Positions 1 to 5,861 of a DNA stretch of 14,398 nt are shown here, one piece after another. The notes beneath the pieces are model-generated. The model was not told the origin of the DNA, made no database searches, and saw only the letters and a program-made list of their open reading frames with translations. The DNA lies in assembly GCA_913046825.1 (NCBI GenBank), contig CAJWTF010000096.1, positions 1-14,398 on the forward strand, written 5' to 3'. The stretch comes from an uncultured Rickettsiales bacterium (GTDB taxonomy: Bacteria; Pseudomonadota; Alphaproteobacteria; UBA8366). Position 1 is the stretch's first letter, and each line of letters starts with the position of its first letter. The position numbers and the translations under genes were made by a program.

Positions 1-189
1 ACAGAGGCGGGACAACCGAACGAAGTCTCTCATCTATGGTCATATCCGGACTTGAGCGCCCGCGCTGCGGCCCGCGCGGGATCGATCCAAGACGACGGCT
101 GGCGTGCATTTTTAAAGAAAGGTGGGCCATATCTTATGGAAATGAATAATGTGCTGTTGCAGCCAACAAATTATTCTCCTTTGAAGTAG
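1..189 (+). CDS. NIPSNAP family protein, C-terminal fragment (5' end outside window)
   Basis: Frame 1 is open from the first base to a TAG at 187-189, giving 62 residues with no start, so the gene begins before the window. The reading contains EVSHLWSYPDLSARAAARAG followed by GWRAFLKKGGPYLMEM and ends NYSPLK. This resembles the end of NIPSNAP-domain proteins, where a 'hlW.Y.dl..R...R' helix is followed by a final strand and a short tail ending near 'fSPL'. NIPSNAP proteins are small ferredoxin-like-fold proteins of poorly defined role. GC content is normal for the window up to about 130 and then drops. No terminator-like hairpin with a T run follows; the downstream DNA is simply AT-rich. The family call rests on motif recall over a short stretch; the reading frame itself is well supported. 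Confidence 0.75.
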   Translation, partial: TEAGQPNEVSHLWSYPDLSARAAARAGSIQDDGWRAFLKKGGPYLMEMNNVLLQPTNYSPLK

Positions 190-391
190 TAAAAATAGTA
201 TCAACAATATAAATATTGAATTTGTGTCGTCGGTATTTAAATAAAAAATATATATAATTAAATGAAATTTTAATTGTTTTAATACACGGTATAATTATTC
301 CCGCCCTATTGTCGTTATTGCAGCGCGGCAAAATACTCTTTTTAATTTTCTCAGAGATTGTAATCCTAAAATTCAGGAGATTTACAATTAT
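190..391. other. AT-rich intergenic spacer / possible 5' part of the PAS gene
   Basis: About 200 bp of visibly AT-rich DNA between the NIPSNAP stop and the first usable start of the PAS protein. It holds a small AT palindrome (CAATAT 205-210 with ATATTG 213-218) and a perfect TATAAT at 290-295 without a good -35 at normal spacing. The frame of the PAS gene is open back to 266 (after TGA 263-265), but it contains no ATG, GTG or TTG before 392. The last codons before 392 (reading NPKIQEIYNY) still look like the PAS_5 family. Confidence 0.5.
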
Positions 392-751
392 TTGGATAGT
401 AAACGTCACGAGCGTAGAGTGCCGTCGCGCGCGGATATCGATCCCATGGAGATCCCGACATTTTTGCCAAATGTCATTACCGTCGATATGGAACATGATC
501 CACTTCGCTTGCGATACCGACTGGTCGGCACAGATGTTGTCTCCAAATGCGGCTTTGATCTGACCGGGAAATTTCTTGGCGACGCTTATTTCGGTGCCGA
601 TGCGGATGTAGTTTTGACGCATTACCAGCATATCGCAGAAAGACGGGGTATTCGTTTCGCCGACACGCCTTTTGTCGAGCCGCGGGGTTGGTACGTCTAT
701 GCTGAGCGGATCATCATGCCGCTCTCGGTCGACGACAATACGGGGCTATGA
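392..751 (+). CDS. PAS_5-type PAS domain protein, probably damaged (TTG start, early stop)
   Basis: The 119-residue product contains RRVPSRADIDPMEIPTFLPN near its N-terminus, then LRYRLVGTDVVSKCGFDLTG, then YVYAERIIMPLSVDDN. These are the three landmarks of PAS_5 proteins: an 'R.MPsR.DidP.dip.lLp' helix, an 'fRyRlvGt.i.......TG' core, and a final strand ending 'lPLs.DG'. The family is common in Rhodospirillales and is presumed to be sensory; the ligand is unknown. TTG 392 is preceded by AGGAGA at 375-380, an 11-nt spacing. However, family-like sequence continues upstream without any normal start codon. At the 3' end the frame stops at TGA 749-751, just where the last beta-strand is expected. 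Adding one base near 743-748 would continue the protein to a TGA at 823-825. It may be a decaying gene or carry sequence errors. No neighbour indicates a partner. Confidence 0.6.
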   Translation: MDSKRHERRVPSRADIDPMEIPTFLPNVITVDMEHDPLRLRYRLVGTDVVSKCGFDLTGKFLGDAYFGADADVVLTHYQHIAERRGIRFADTPFVEPRGWYVYAERIIMPLSVDDNTGL

Positions 752-969
752 TGAACATGGCGCATTCAAAACAGATGAGAAGTTCAGTAGAGCCGCTATT
801 AAACACATCAACGGCTATGTGCTGAGCACAGCAAGAGTGGTGCCGCAAGCTTACATAGGAGGGACGGTCAAATATCCTATCATTAATGTGTGTATTCTAT
901 CTCCTAATCCAGGAGTAGTGTATCTTCGATTACGTTTTCGAGTACTTAAAGAACGTATGGCTAGATGAA
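752..969. other. Intergenic region, no convincing gene
   Basis: 218 bp between the PAS stop and the stop of the AT-rich glycosyltransferase gene. Its first 74 bases may be the frameshifted end of the PAS gene. It contains the 13-bp palindrome TGTGCTGAGCACA (818-830, six-base arms around G) and a small hairpin CTCCT-AATCC-AGGAG (901-915) without a T run. A plus-strand open frame runs to 968, but its composition does not look like protein. No transposase remnant or tRNA was seen here. Confidence 0.4.
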
Positions 970-1749
970 TCATATCGTTTTTAAAATTTCTTCAATATTT
1001 TCACCACGTTGTGGTAGGTAATCTCTCAAAAAGAAGTGAGTAAAGAAACTTTCACGTTGCCTGTCCTTGGTTACTGCTGTGTACAAGGAATTCCAACGCC
1101 AGTCCATATTTTTGCATTTCATTTTTTCTTTTTTTACAAACCAGTTTAATAACATTTGGTCTGTGCTCCATTTATAAAAACCAACACCATCAACAAAATC
1201 TTTAAATTCTGTTCTAGTAATGAATTCTTTAGGTGTTTGACCGTTTAAGTATTTTGCAAATGATTTGTTCATCACCATCAGTCCCATGTTGTAAAATTCA
1301 GCACCTAGATGATTCCAACGCCAGTCAACATCTTTTAAATTAGTGAAAGCACTGCGTGAATATATGGAAATTCTGTTTTTATATTCAGGTGTCAACGGTA
1401 ATTCTCTTTCAACAACACCACCGAAGTCGTATTCTTGTGTTAAGTCTAAAAATACATTAGGTGCTGCTGGTTTTATGTATATGTCGCTGTCCACTATTGC
1501 AATTTGATCATATCTATCAAAGTATTCAAAAGCATTTTCTTTTTCGTAGATAGGCATATAACCTAATCTTTCCAGTGTTTGTGAATTTCTGCCTGTTCTT
1601 GAAGGATCTGGTCTTATCTTTAGTTTCGGTTCCGACAATACTATGTGATCTATTGAATATTTTTTACAATATTCTGCCACACTATTGATACAAGTGGTGA
1701 ACAGCTTACTAGGTTTACCTACACTTGCTTGAAATATTAACCTTTTCAT
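970..1749 (-). CDS. Putative GT-A fold glycosyltransferase (GT8-like), phage/marine type
   Basis: A complete 259-residue protein. DSD at residues 87-89, within IAIVDSDIYIKP, fits the DxD metal/nucleotide-sugar site of GT-A glycosyltransferases. YNMGLMVMNKS (153-163) resembles the 'FNsGvmviN' segment of GT8-like enzymes, and STDQMLLNWF (196-205) resembles their 'DQdllN' helix. THFF (237-240) could supply the late metal-binding histidine. The motif DWRWN occurs twice (142-146 and 216-220). ATG 1749 is preceded on its strand by AAAGGA at a 6-nt spacing, and the frame-corrected upstream gene stops immediately before it, so the two form an operon. Donor and acceptor sugars cannot be read from sequence. 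The AT-rich codons and protein style recall phage or SAR11-like glycosyltransferases rather than the rest of this chromosome. The enzyme class is fairly secure; the exact family is not. Confidence 0.65.
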   Translation of the reverse strand: MKRLIFQASVGKPSKLFTTCINSVAEYCKKYSIDHIVLSEPKLKIRPDPSRTGRNSQTLERLGYMPIYEKENAFEYFDRYDQIAIVDSDIYIKPAAPNVFLDLTQEYDFGGVVERELPLTPEYKNRISIYSRSAFTNLKDVDWRWNHLGAEFYNMGLMVMNKSFAKYLNGQTPKEFITRTEFKDFVDGVGFYKWSTDQMLLNWFVKKEKMKCKNMDWRWNSLYTAVTKDRQRESFFTHFFLRDYLPQRGENIEEILKTI

Positions 1750-2063
1750 TTAAAATCCTTTGTGAAGATAAAAAAATTTTGGATCTAATGTAACTTTGTT
1801 ATTTAAGTCAAACTCGACATCTGGTATGCCTGTGTTGATGCACCAATCTGCCGGCATAGCACCTTTATTTTTTACAAAATTTAATACTTTTTAGCGCCAG
1901 ATGGCTTCAAACAGTATGCTCTAGCACCTTCCCAGCATTGTCCTACCGGCATTGGTTTAGCAGGACGAAATCCTTCAAACTTCATAACATTTGTAAATTC
2001 TTTTCTAATACTAAAAGGTTTTTTAAACACAACATCATGTTCGAATATCAACATGCTCTTCAT
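1750..2063 (-). pseudogene. GT25-like glycosyltransferase, N-terminally truncated and frameshifted
   Basis: From ATG 2063 the frame reads MKSMLIFEHDVVFKKPF and later ARAYCLKPSGAKKY, then stops at TAA 1881-1883. If one A is added to the A run at about 1888-1893, the frame continues VLNFVKNKGAMPADWCIN and on to LDPKFFYLHKGF, stopping at TAA 1750-1752. The joined reading fits family 25 (LPS-type) glycosyltransferases: an acidic 'lifEhDv' motif, an 'aYcikp.GAkk' helix and 'lPaDwcin'. The roughly 60-100 N-terminal residues usual for the family are missing. The frame remains open only ten codons upstream into GC-rich DNA (to TAA 2094-2096), so the AT-rich/GC-rich junction cuts the gene. The restored stop touches the start of the next gene, as expected in a phage-style operon. 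The single-base gap in a homopolymer could be a sequencing error; the missing N-terminus cannot be explained that way. Confidence 0.6.
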
Positions 2064-2106
2064 ATGTGCGCTTTGGACCGATGCGCCGGAGAATTAAGGC
2101 GAAAGA

Positions 2107-2898
2107 TTACGCCCTAATTGAAACTTCGACATCGCCCATGCCTTCGATGGTGTAGATCACGTTATCGCCGGGCTCTGGCACCTTGGTTGCCAGGGTGGAG
2201 CCGGTAATGACGATCATGCCTTTGCGCATTGGCCAATCACGCTCGGCCGCTAGATTGGCGAGCCATGCAAGAGACTCCATCGGATTTCCCATCGCCGCAC
2301 CGGTTTGGCTTTCCTCAACCCGCTCACCGTTCCAGATCAGATGCACTGGGTTGGCCGTCAGGTCGAACTCCTGCCAGTCGGCAACCTCGGGCCCCAGCAC
2401 CACGCCGCCACACCATATATTGTCCGACAACATTGAAATCGCATCGAGCGTGTCGTAGTCCGCCCGCCGATCATCGATCAGTTCGAAAGCCGGATGGCAG
2501 GCAGCAACATACTCGCGAACGCTTTCCGCCGTAAACGGAGCCGAGGCGGCCGGAATGTCCTTGCCGATCCGCACGGCCAATTCGAATTCCAGCGCCAATC
2601 CGTTGAAATCACCGAGCGAGAGTTCGCTGCCCGATGGATGAATTGTCTCCCGGAAGACGAAGCCGCCACACGGTTGGTCGACCCCGCAGAGCTCCTGGAT
2701 TGGTTTCGATGTCAGGGCAATTTTGTAGCCGCCAATGGGGCCACGGCTCTGCCAAAGCTCGACCAGTTTTTCCATCGCCCGGTATCCATCGTCTACGCTG
2801 TCGAGCATCATTCCGCCGAGCGGGGAATATTTCTCCCGGTCGCGGTGTTCGGCGAAACGGCGTTCCGCGACGGCGCGAATTTCAGCGTCTGTGCTCAT
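2107..2898 (-). CDS. 2-keto-4-pentenoate hydratase / fumarylacetoacetase-family hydratase
   Basis: 263 residues, the usual length for MhpD-type hydratases, which add water to 2-hydroxy-dienoates such as 2-hydroxypenta-2,4-dienoate in meta-cleavage pathways using a divalent metal. Landmarks are GYKIALTSKPIQELCGVDQP (57-76), LEFEL with E104 and E106 as likely metal ligands, HPAFELIDDR (135-144) with E139, MLSDNIWCGGVVLG (156-169), and TGSTLATKVPEPGD (232-245) near the C-terminus. ATG 2898 is preferred over the longer open frame to 2976: it has GGAGAA just upstream and lies 2 bp after the stop of the dehydrogenase gene. The longer start would overlap that gene by 76 bp. It is the second gene of a two-gene minus-strand operon. 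Other members of the superfamily are decarboxylases or fumarylpyruvate hydrolases, so the precise substrate is open. Confidence 0.82.
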   Translation of the reverse strand: MSTDAEIRAVAERRFAEHRDREKYSPLGGMMLDSVDDGYRAMEKLVELWQSRGPIGGYKIALTSKPIQELCGVDQPCGGFVFRETIHPSGSELSLGDFNGLALEFELAVRIGKDIPAASAPFTAESVREYVAACHPAFELIDDRRADYDTLDAISMLSDNIWCGGVVLGPEVADWQEFDLTANPVHLIWNGERVEESQTGAAMGNPMESLAWLANLAAERDWPMRKGMIVITGSTLATKVPEPGDNVIYTIEGMGDVEVSIRA

Positions 2899-2900
2899 CT

Positions 2901-3962
2901 CTAGTTCTCCAATCGCTTGACCAGTGCTTGGCCGAATGCCTTGCAGCCGAGCGACCCGCCAAGGTCGCGGGTGCATGTTGAGGGGGCGGCCAGTTGAGCA
3001 TCCAGTGCAACATTCAACAAATGCCCGGCTTCCTTCAGCTTGTTGTCCTGCTCGCGGGCCGCGATCCAGTCCAGCATCATCGCCAGCGACAATACCATGG
3101 CGGTCGGATTGGCGATATCCTGGCCCTCAATGTCGGGGGCGGAGCCGTGGACGCATTGCGCCATGACATGGGCGTCGCCGGCGTTGATCGTTCCACCGAG
3201 GCCAAGCCCACCCGCCAGCTCATTGCCGAGGTCGGATAAAATATCGCCATACATGTTCGACGTGCAGACCACATCGAAGGCCTCCGGCGTGCGCACCATC
3301 AGCGCCGACATGGCGTCGATGATGACGTCGTCGACCTCGACGTCGGGATAGTTCTTACCAACTTCTCGCACGGTGTCGTGAAACAATCCGTCGGTCATCT
3401 TTAAGACGTTGCGCTTGGTGACAATGGTCACCTTCTTGCGCCGCTGCAGGGCGAGCTTAAAGGCCGCTTCCGCGATCTTCCGCGATGCTTCGCGGGTGAT
3501 CTTGCGGACAGCAATGGCGACATCTTCCGTCACCATCATTTCTCCATTGCCGAGATGCATGGACCGGTCGGCATAAAAACCTTCGGTATTCTCGCGGGCA
3601 AACACTAGGTCCATGTGATCGACGGCGGACGGCACGCCGGGCCGGGTCTTCGCTGGGCGAATATTGGCGTAGAGATCGAGCCCGGTGCGCATGAAGGCGG
3701 AAGGCCCGCGTCCGCCTTCGGCAAGGGGCGGGTAGGCCAGGGTATCCGTTGGCCCCATGATCACCCCGTCACTCTCTCCCGCTTTCGCCAAGGCTTCGTC
3801 GGGGAAGGTATTGCCGGCAGTCTCCAGGCTCGCGAACCCGATCGGCACTTCCTCCAACGCAATGTTGAGGCCGAGTTTCTTATCGAGCGCTTTCAACGCC
3901 GCCACGGCGACGGGTACAATCTCGGGTCCGATTCCATCACCGGGCATGACGAGAAATTTCAT
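2901..3962 (-). CDS. Isocitrate/isopropylmalate dehydrogenase-family oxidative decarboxylase
   Basis: 353 residues starting MKFLVMPGDGIGPEI. The beta-decarboxylating dehydrogenase fold is clear from RENTEGFY (123-130, with Y130), TKRNVLK (182-188, with catalytic K183), IIDAMSA with D216, and NMYGDILSDLGNELAGGLG (236-254, with metal ligands D240 and D244). HGSAPDIEGQDIANP (272-286) has an aspartate (D277) at the place that favours NAD in LeuB. The substrate loop FMRTGLDLYANIRP (90-103) is neither a standard LeuB nor a standard NADP-isocitrate dehydrogenase loop, and no leuC/leuD lies nearby. The substrate is therefore probably another 2-hydroxy dicarboxylate, such as tartrate, isocitrate or homoisocitrate. 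ATG 3962 has AGGAAG about 6 nt upstream; the longer open frame to 4046 lacks a good site. It is the first gene of the operon with the hydratase and is divergent from the acyl-CoA dehydrogenase. Confidence 0.82.
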   Translation of the reverse strand: MKFLVMPGDGIGPEIVPVAVAALKALDKKLGLNIALEEVPIGFASLETAGNTFPDEALAKAGESDGVIMGPTDTLAYPPLAEGGRGPSAFMRTGLDLYANIRPAKTRPGVPSAVDHMDLVFARENTEGFYADRSMHLGNGEMMVTEDVAIAVRKITREASRKIAEAAFKLALQRRKKVTIVTKRNVLKMTDGLFHDTVREVGKNYPDVEVDDVIIDAMSALMVRTPEAFDVVCTSNMYGDILSDLGNELAGGLGLGGTINAGDAHVMAQCVHGSAPDIEGQDIANPTAMVLSLAMMLDWIAAREQDNKLKEAGHLLNVALDAQLAAPSTCTRDLGGSLGCKAFGQALVKRLEN

Positions 3963-4037
3963 TCCGACTTCCTTCTTCATTGTCGTGAGGTTCGGGAGGG
4001 AAATTGCGCCAGAGCGGCGGCGGGTCAAGCGAACGCC

Positions 4038-4065
4038 TTGCGGCACTCGCGTCCGCGCCTAAATT
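4038..4065 (+). promoter_or_regulatory. Possible sigma-70 promoter for the acyl-CoA dehydrogenase
   Basis: TTGCGG (4038-4043) and TAAATT (4060-4065) are separated by 16 bp in the 139-bp divergent spacer between the dehydrogenase operon and the acyl-CoA dehydrogenase, 36 bp before its GTG. The match to consensus is only moderate. I found no equally good pair for the opposite strand. Confidence 0.3.
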
Positions 4066-4101
4066 CGTGCCTGCCGTGCCAAACCTCCTGGAGACGATTT
4101 C

Positions 4102-5247
4102 GTGACATACAAAAGTTTTGGATTTACCGACCATCAGCTCATGATCCGCGACGCCATTATTGGTCTCATGGAGCGGGAATTGCCGCTGGAGAAAATTGAG
4201 GAATTGGAGAAGGCTTCCGCCTATCCAGACGAGGCATTCCAGGTGTTGGCCATGGAAGGGTGGCTCGGGTTGCCCTATCCGGAGGAACTCGGTGGCGCGG
4301 ATGCATCCCATAAGGACCTGGCGGTGTTTATCGAGGCGCTTGCCTATGTGCATCCCGGGATTACTTCGGCGTTCATGACCACGGTGATCTATGGCGGGAT
4401 GCAATTGGCGCGGAACGGCAATGATTGGATGAAGTGCGAATTACTGCCGGAATTGCTTGCGGGCCGCCTGAAGATGGCGATTGCCATGTCGGAACCCTCT
4501 GGTGGGTCGGACCTGGCGCGCATCAAAACTTGCGCGGTGCCAGACGGCGACGATTGGGTGCTCTCGGGCCAAAAGGTTTACATCACCAACGCCCATGTGG
4601 CGGACCATCTGGTGGTCGCGGCGAAGACTGATCCGGAAGCCGGGCGCAAAGGGATGTCGCTCTTGCTGGTTGACACCAAGGCCGATGGCGTGGACATCCG
4701 GCCGATGGACCCCTTGGGACGCCGCACTAGCCTGCCGAACGAGGTGTTCTTCGACGACGTGAAGGTCGCGGGGCGTGAGGTCATCGGCAATGTGGGTGAA
4801 GGCTGGAAGCTGCTGATGCCGGGGCTCAACCTGGAGCGCCTGTTACTGGCGGCGGCGAGTGCCGGGCAATGCCTCAAAATCGTTGAGCTGGCCCGCGACT
4901 GGGCGAACGAGCGCCAGGCCTTTGGTGAGAAGATTACCGAGTTTCAGGCCGTGGCGCATAAATTCGCCGAGATGCAAATGATGACTGAGACCGCGCGCCT
5001 GCACACTTTCCATGTCGCCGATATGTTGGACGCGGGCGAGAACCCGGTGATGGAGACCGCCATCGCTAAGACCCTGGCCACGGAATACAACCTCGCGGTT
5101 GCCGATATGGGCATGCAGGTGATGGGCGGGGCCGGTTACATGATGGGGCCGATGGCGCGGCTCTATACGGACGCCAGGGTTGGGCCTATCGGCGGTGGCA
5201 CGTCGGAGATCATGCGGAACGTGATCGCGAAGCAGGTGTTGAGTTAA
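4102..5247 (+). CDS. Acyl-CoA dehydrogenase (IVD/LCAD-type catalytic glutamate)
   Basis: 381 residues, standard for the family, which oxidises acyl-CoA thioesters at C2-C3 with FAD and passes electrons to ETF. Visible motifs are AMSEPSGGSD (128-137, FAD/substrate signature), WVLSGQKVYITNA (152-164), ERQAFGEKITEFQ (270-282) and QVMGGAGYM (339-347). The usual C-terminal catalytic glutamate ('YEGT') is replaced by glycine in IGGGTSEI (363-370). Instead, the helix motif NLERLLLA (243-250) carries E245, the position used as base by isovaleryl-CoA and long-chain dehydrogenases. GTG 4102 is chosen because GGAGA (4090-4094) lies 7 nt upstream. The gene is divergent from the dehydrogenase/hydratase operon, suggesting a shared catabolic role. 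Chain length and branching preference cannot be read here. Confidence 0.9.
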   Translation: MTYKSFGFTDHQLMIRDAIIGLMERELPLEKIEELEKASAYPDEAFQVLAMEGWLGLPYPEELGGADASHKDLAVFIEALAYVHPGITSAFMTTVIYGGMQLARNGNDWMKCELLPELLAGRLKMAIAMSEPSGGSDLARIKTCAVPDGDDWVLSGQKVYITNAHVADHLVVAAKTDPEAGRKGMSLLLVDTKADGVDIRPMDPLGRRTSLPNEVFFDDVKVAGREVIGNVGEGWKLLMPGLNLERLLLAAASAGQCLKIVELARDWANERQAFGEKITEFQAVAHKFAEMQMMTETARLHTFHVADMLDAGENPVMETAIAKTLATEYNLAVADMGMQVMGGAGYMMGPMARLYTDARVGPIGGGTSEIMRNVIAKQVLS

Positions 5248-5266
5248 GGGAACGCCATCCGCTCGT

Positions 5267-5334
5267 CATTCCCGGGCAAGCGGGACGCTAGTCTTTCGGC
5301 GATGGATTTCTGGATTCCCGCTTGCGCGGTAATG
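5267..5334. repeat. REP-like extragenic palindrome between convergent genes
   Basis: CATTCCCGGGCAAGCGGGA (5267-5285) is nearly the reverse complement of TCCCGCTTGCGCGGTAATG (5316-5334), with 17 of 19 positions pairing, and 30 bases lie between the arms. Elements with 'CATTCCCGCGCAAGCGGGAA' arms are, to my recollection, dispersed in many alphaproteobacterial genomes. This copy sits exactly between the stops of the convergent acyl-CoA dehydrogenase (5247) and lipoprotein (5348). It could therefore fold as a two-way terminator; there is no T run. Only one copy is present in this window. Confidence 0.75.
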
Positions 5335-5347
5335 CCAGCGCTGTGGA

Positions 5348-5827
5348 TTATCCCACGATTTTCCAGCTGCCATCGGCCTGCCGGCAGACGGTACGTTGTT
5401 CCATTCGTGCGTCGTCTATCGTTTTGACCGTGGCTTCGATCTTTCGGCATTTGTCGCCGTAGGCCGTCGCGTGGGTATATTCAGCGGCTATGACCGCACC
5501 TTCGCTATCGGTCTCGGGATTGATCCAGGCGTATTCCTTTTCAGTGGGACTGTCGGCGGCAAACTTCACGGCTTTGGCGTGGGCTTCCTTTTCCTCGTCA
5601 TACATGCGCGAGCCGACTTTCCAGCCAATCGCTGTGCCGCTAACGGCACCGGCAATGTTGGGGAGGGCCGCGCCGGTAAAGTGTCCCGCGACCAGCAATC
5701 CACTGAGCCCACCTAGAGCCGCCATCTTAAGTTTGTCCGGATTTTCCTGAATCAAATCGTTCATCTCGTTCATCGTCTCGCAACCGCCGAGCGACAAGGC
5801 CGCGAAGAGAACAAATGCTTTGGTCAG
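5348..5827 (-). CDS. Glycine-zipper lipoprotein with RT0821/Lpp0805-like C-terminal domain
   Basis: The reading in frame from a CTG at 5827 is LTKAFVLFAALSLGGCETM, a typical lipoprotein signal with lipobox L-G-G-C, so the mature protein should be lipid-anchored in the envelope. Next comes a glycine-zipper segment (AALGGLSGLLVAGHF, then AGAVSGTAIGWKVGSRM) that probably spans or packs against a membrane. After it is a soluble domain with WINPETDSEGAV, a YGDKCRKIEATV strand and a final CRQADGSWKIVG, as in Rickettsia 17-kDa/RT0821-type surface proteins. The start is problematic. A TTG at 5797 would remove the signal peptide, and ATG 5833-5835 is one base out of frame (ATG GTA AAC TGA); one extra A would read MVKLTKAFVLF. 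It lies 26 bp after the methyltransferase stop, likely at the end of that operon, and faces the palindrome. The function is unknown beyond envelope association. Confidence 0.7.
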   Translation of the reverse strand: MTKAFVLFAALSLGGCETMNEMNDLIQENPDKLKMAALGGLSGLLVAGHFTGAALPNIAGAVSGTAIGWKVGSRMYDEEKEAHAKAVKFAADSPTEKEYAWINPETDSEGAVIAAEYTHATAYGDKCRKIEATVKTIDDARMEQRTVCRQADGSWKIVG

Positions 5828-5861
5828 TTTACCATGAGCAATAGATGTGATGTCGTAAAAT

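Larger units (their letters stand above)
970..2063. other. AT-rich block with two glycosyltransferase genes; foreign or misjoined DNA suspected
   Basis: Both genes on this block, on the minus strand, use AT-rich codons; a 60-base sample at 1081-1140 has 18 G or C, against 33 of 60 at 11221-11280. The composition changes abruptly at about 2064, where GC-rich sequence resumes only about 45 bp from the hydratase stop. The left edge lies close to 970. No transposase, integrase, tRNA or long terminal repeat was found at either edge. The hexamer TCATAT occurs at both edges (970-975 and 2060-2065), but a match this short may be chance. Horizontal transfer and a chimeric contig join are both compatible with what is seen. 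Confidence 0.6.

Noticed and set aside
134..631. 165-codon minus-strand open frame
   Set aside because: It is rich in Ile, Asn, Phe and Lys from AT-rich DNA in the spacer, and antisense to the PAS gene over the rest; no domain is recognisable.
818..830. TGTGCTGAGCACA palindrome as a regulator site
   Set aside because: A short single palindrome in non-coding DNA near a possibly broken gene; no second copy or adjacent regulator.
672..968. 98-codon plus-strand open frame after the PAS gene
   Set aside because: Its first part is a shifted reading of the PAS gene, and the remainder has no family-like pattern.
970..2065. TCATAT at both edges of the AT-rich block as a target-site duplication
   Set aside because: Only six bases, made of the stop and start codons plus two or three neighbours; no transposase or inverted ends, so chance cannot be excluded.
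2229..4199. Several long plus-strand open frames across the hydratase and dehydrogenase genes
   Set aside because: They are antisense shadows of two well-supported enzymes; their Arg/Pro/Ser-rich products show no domain.
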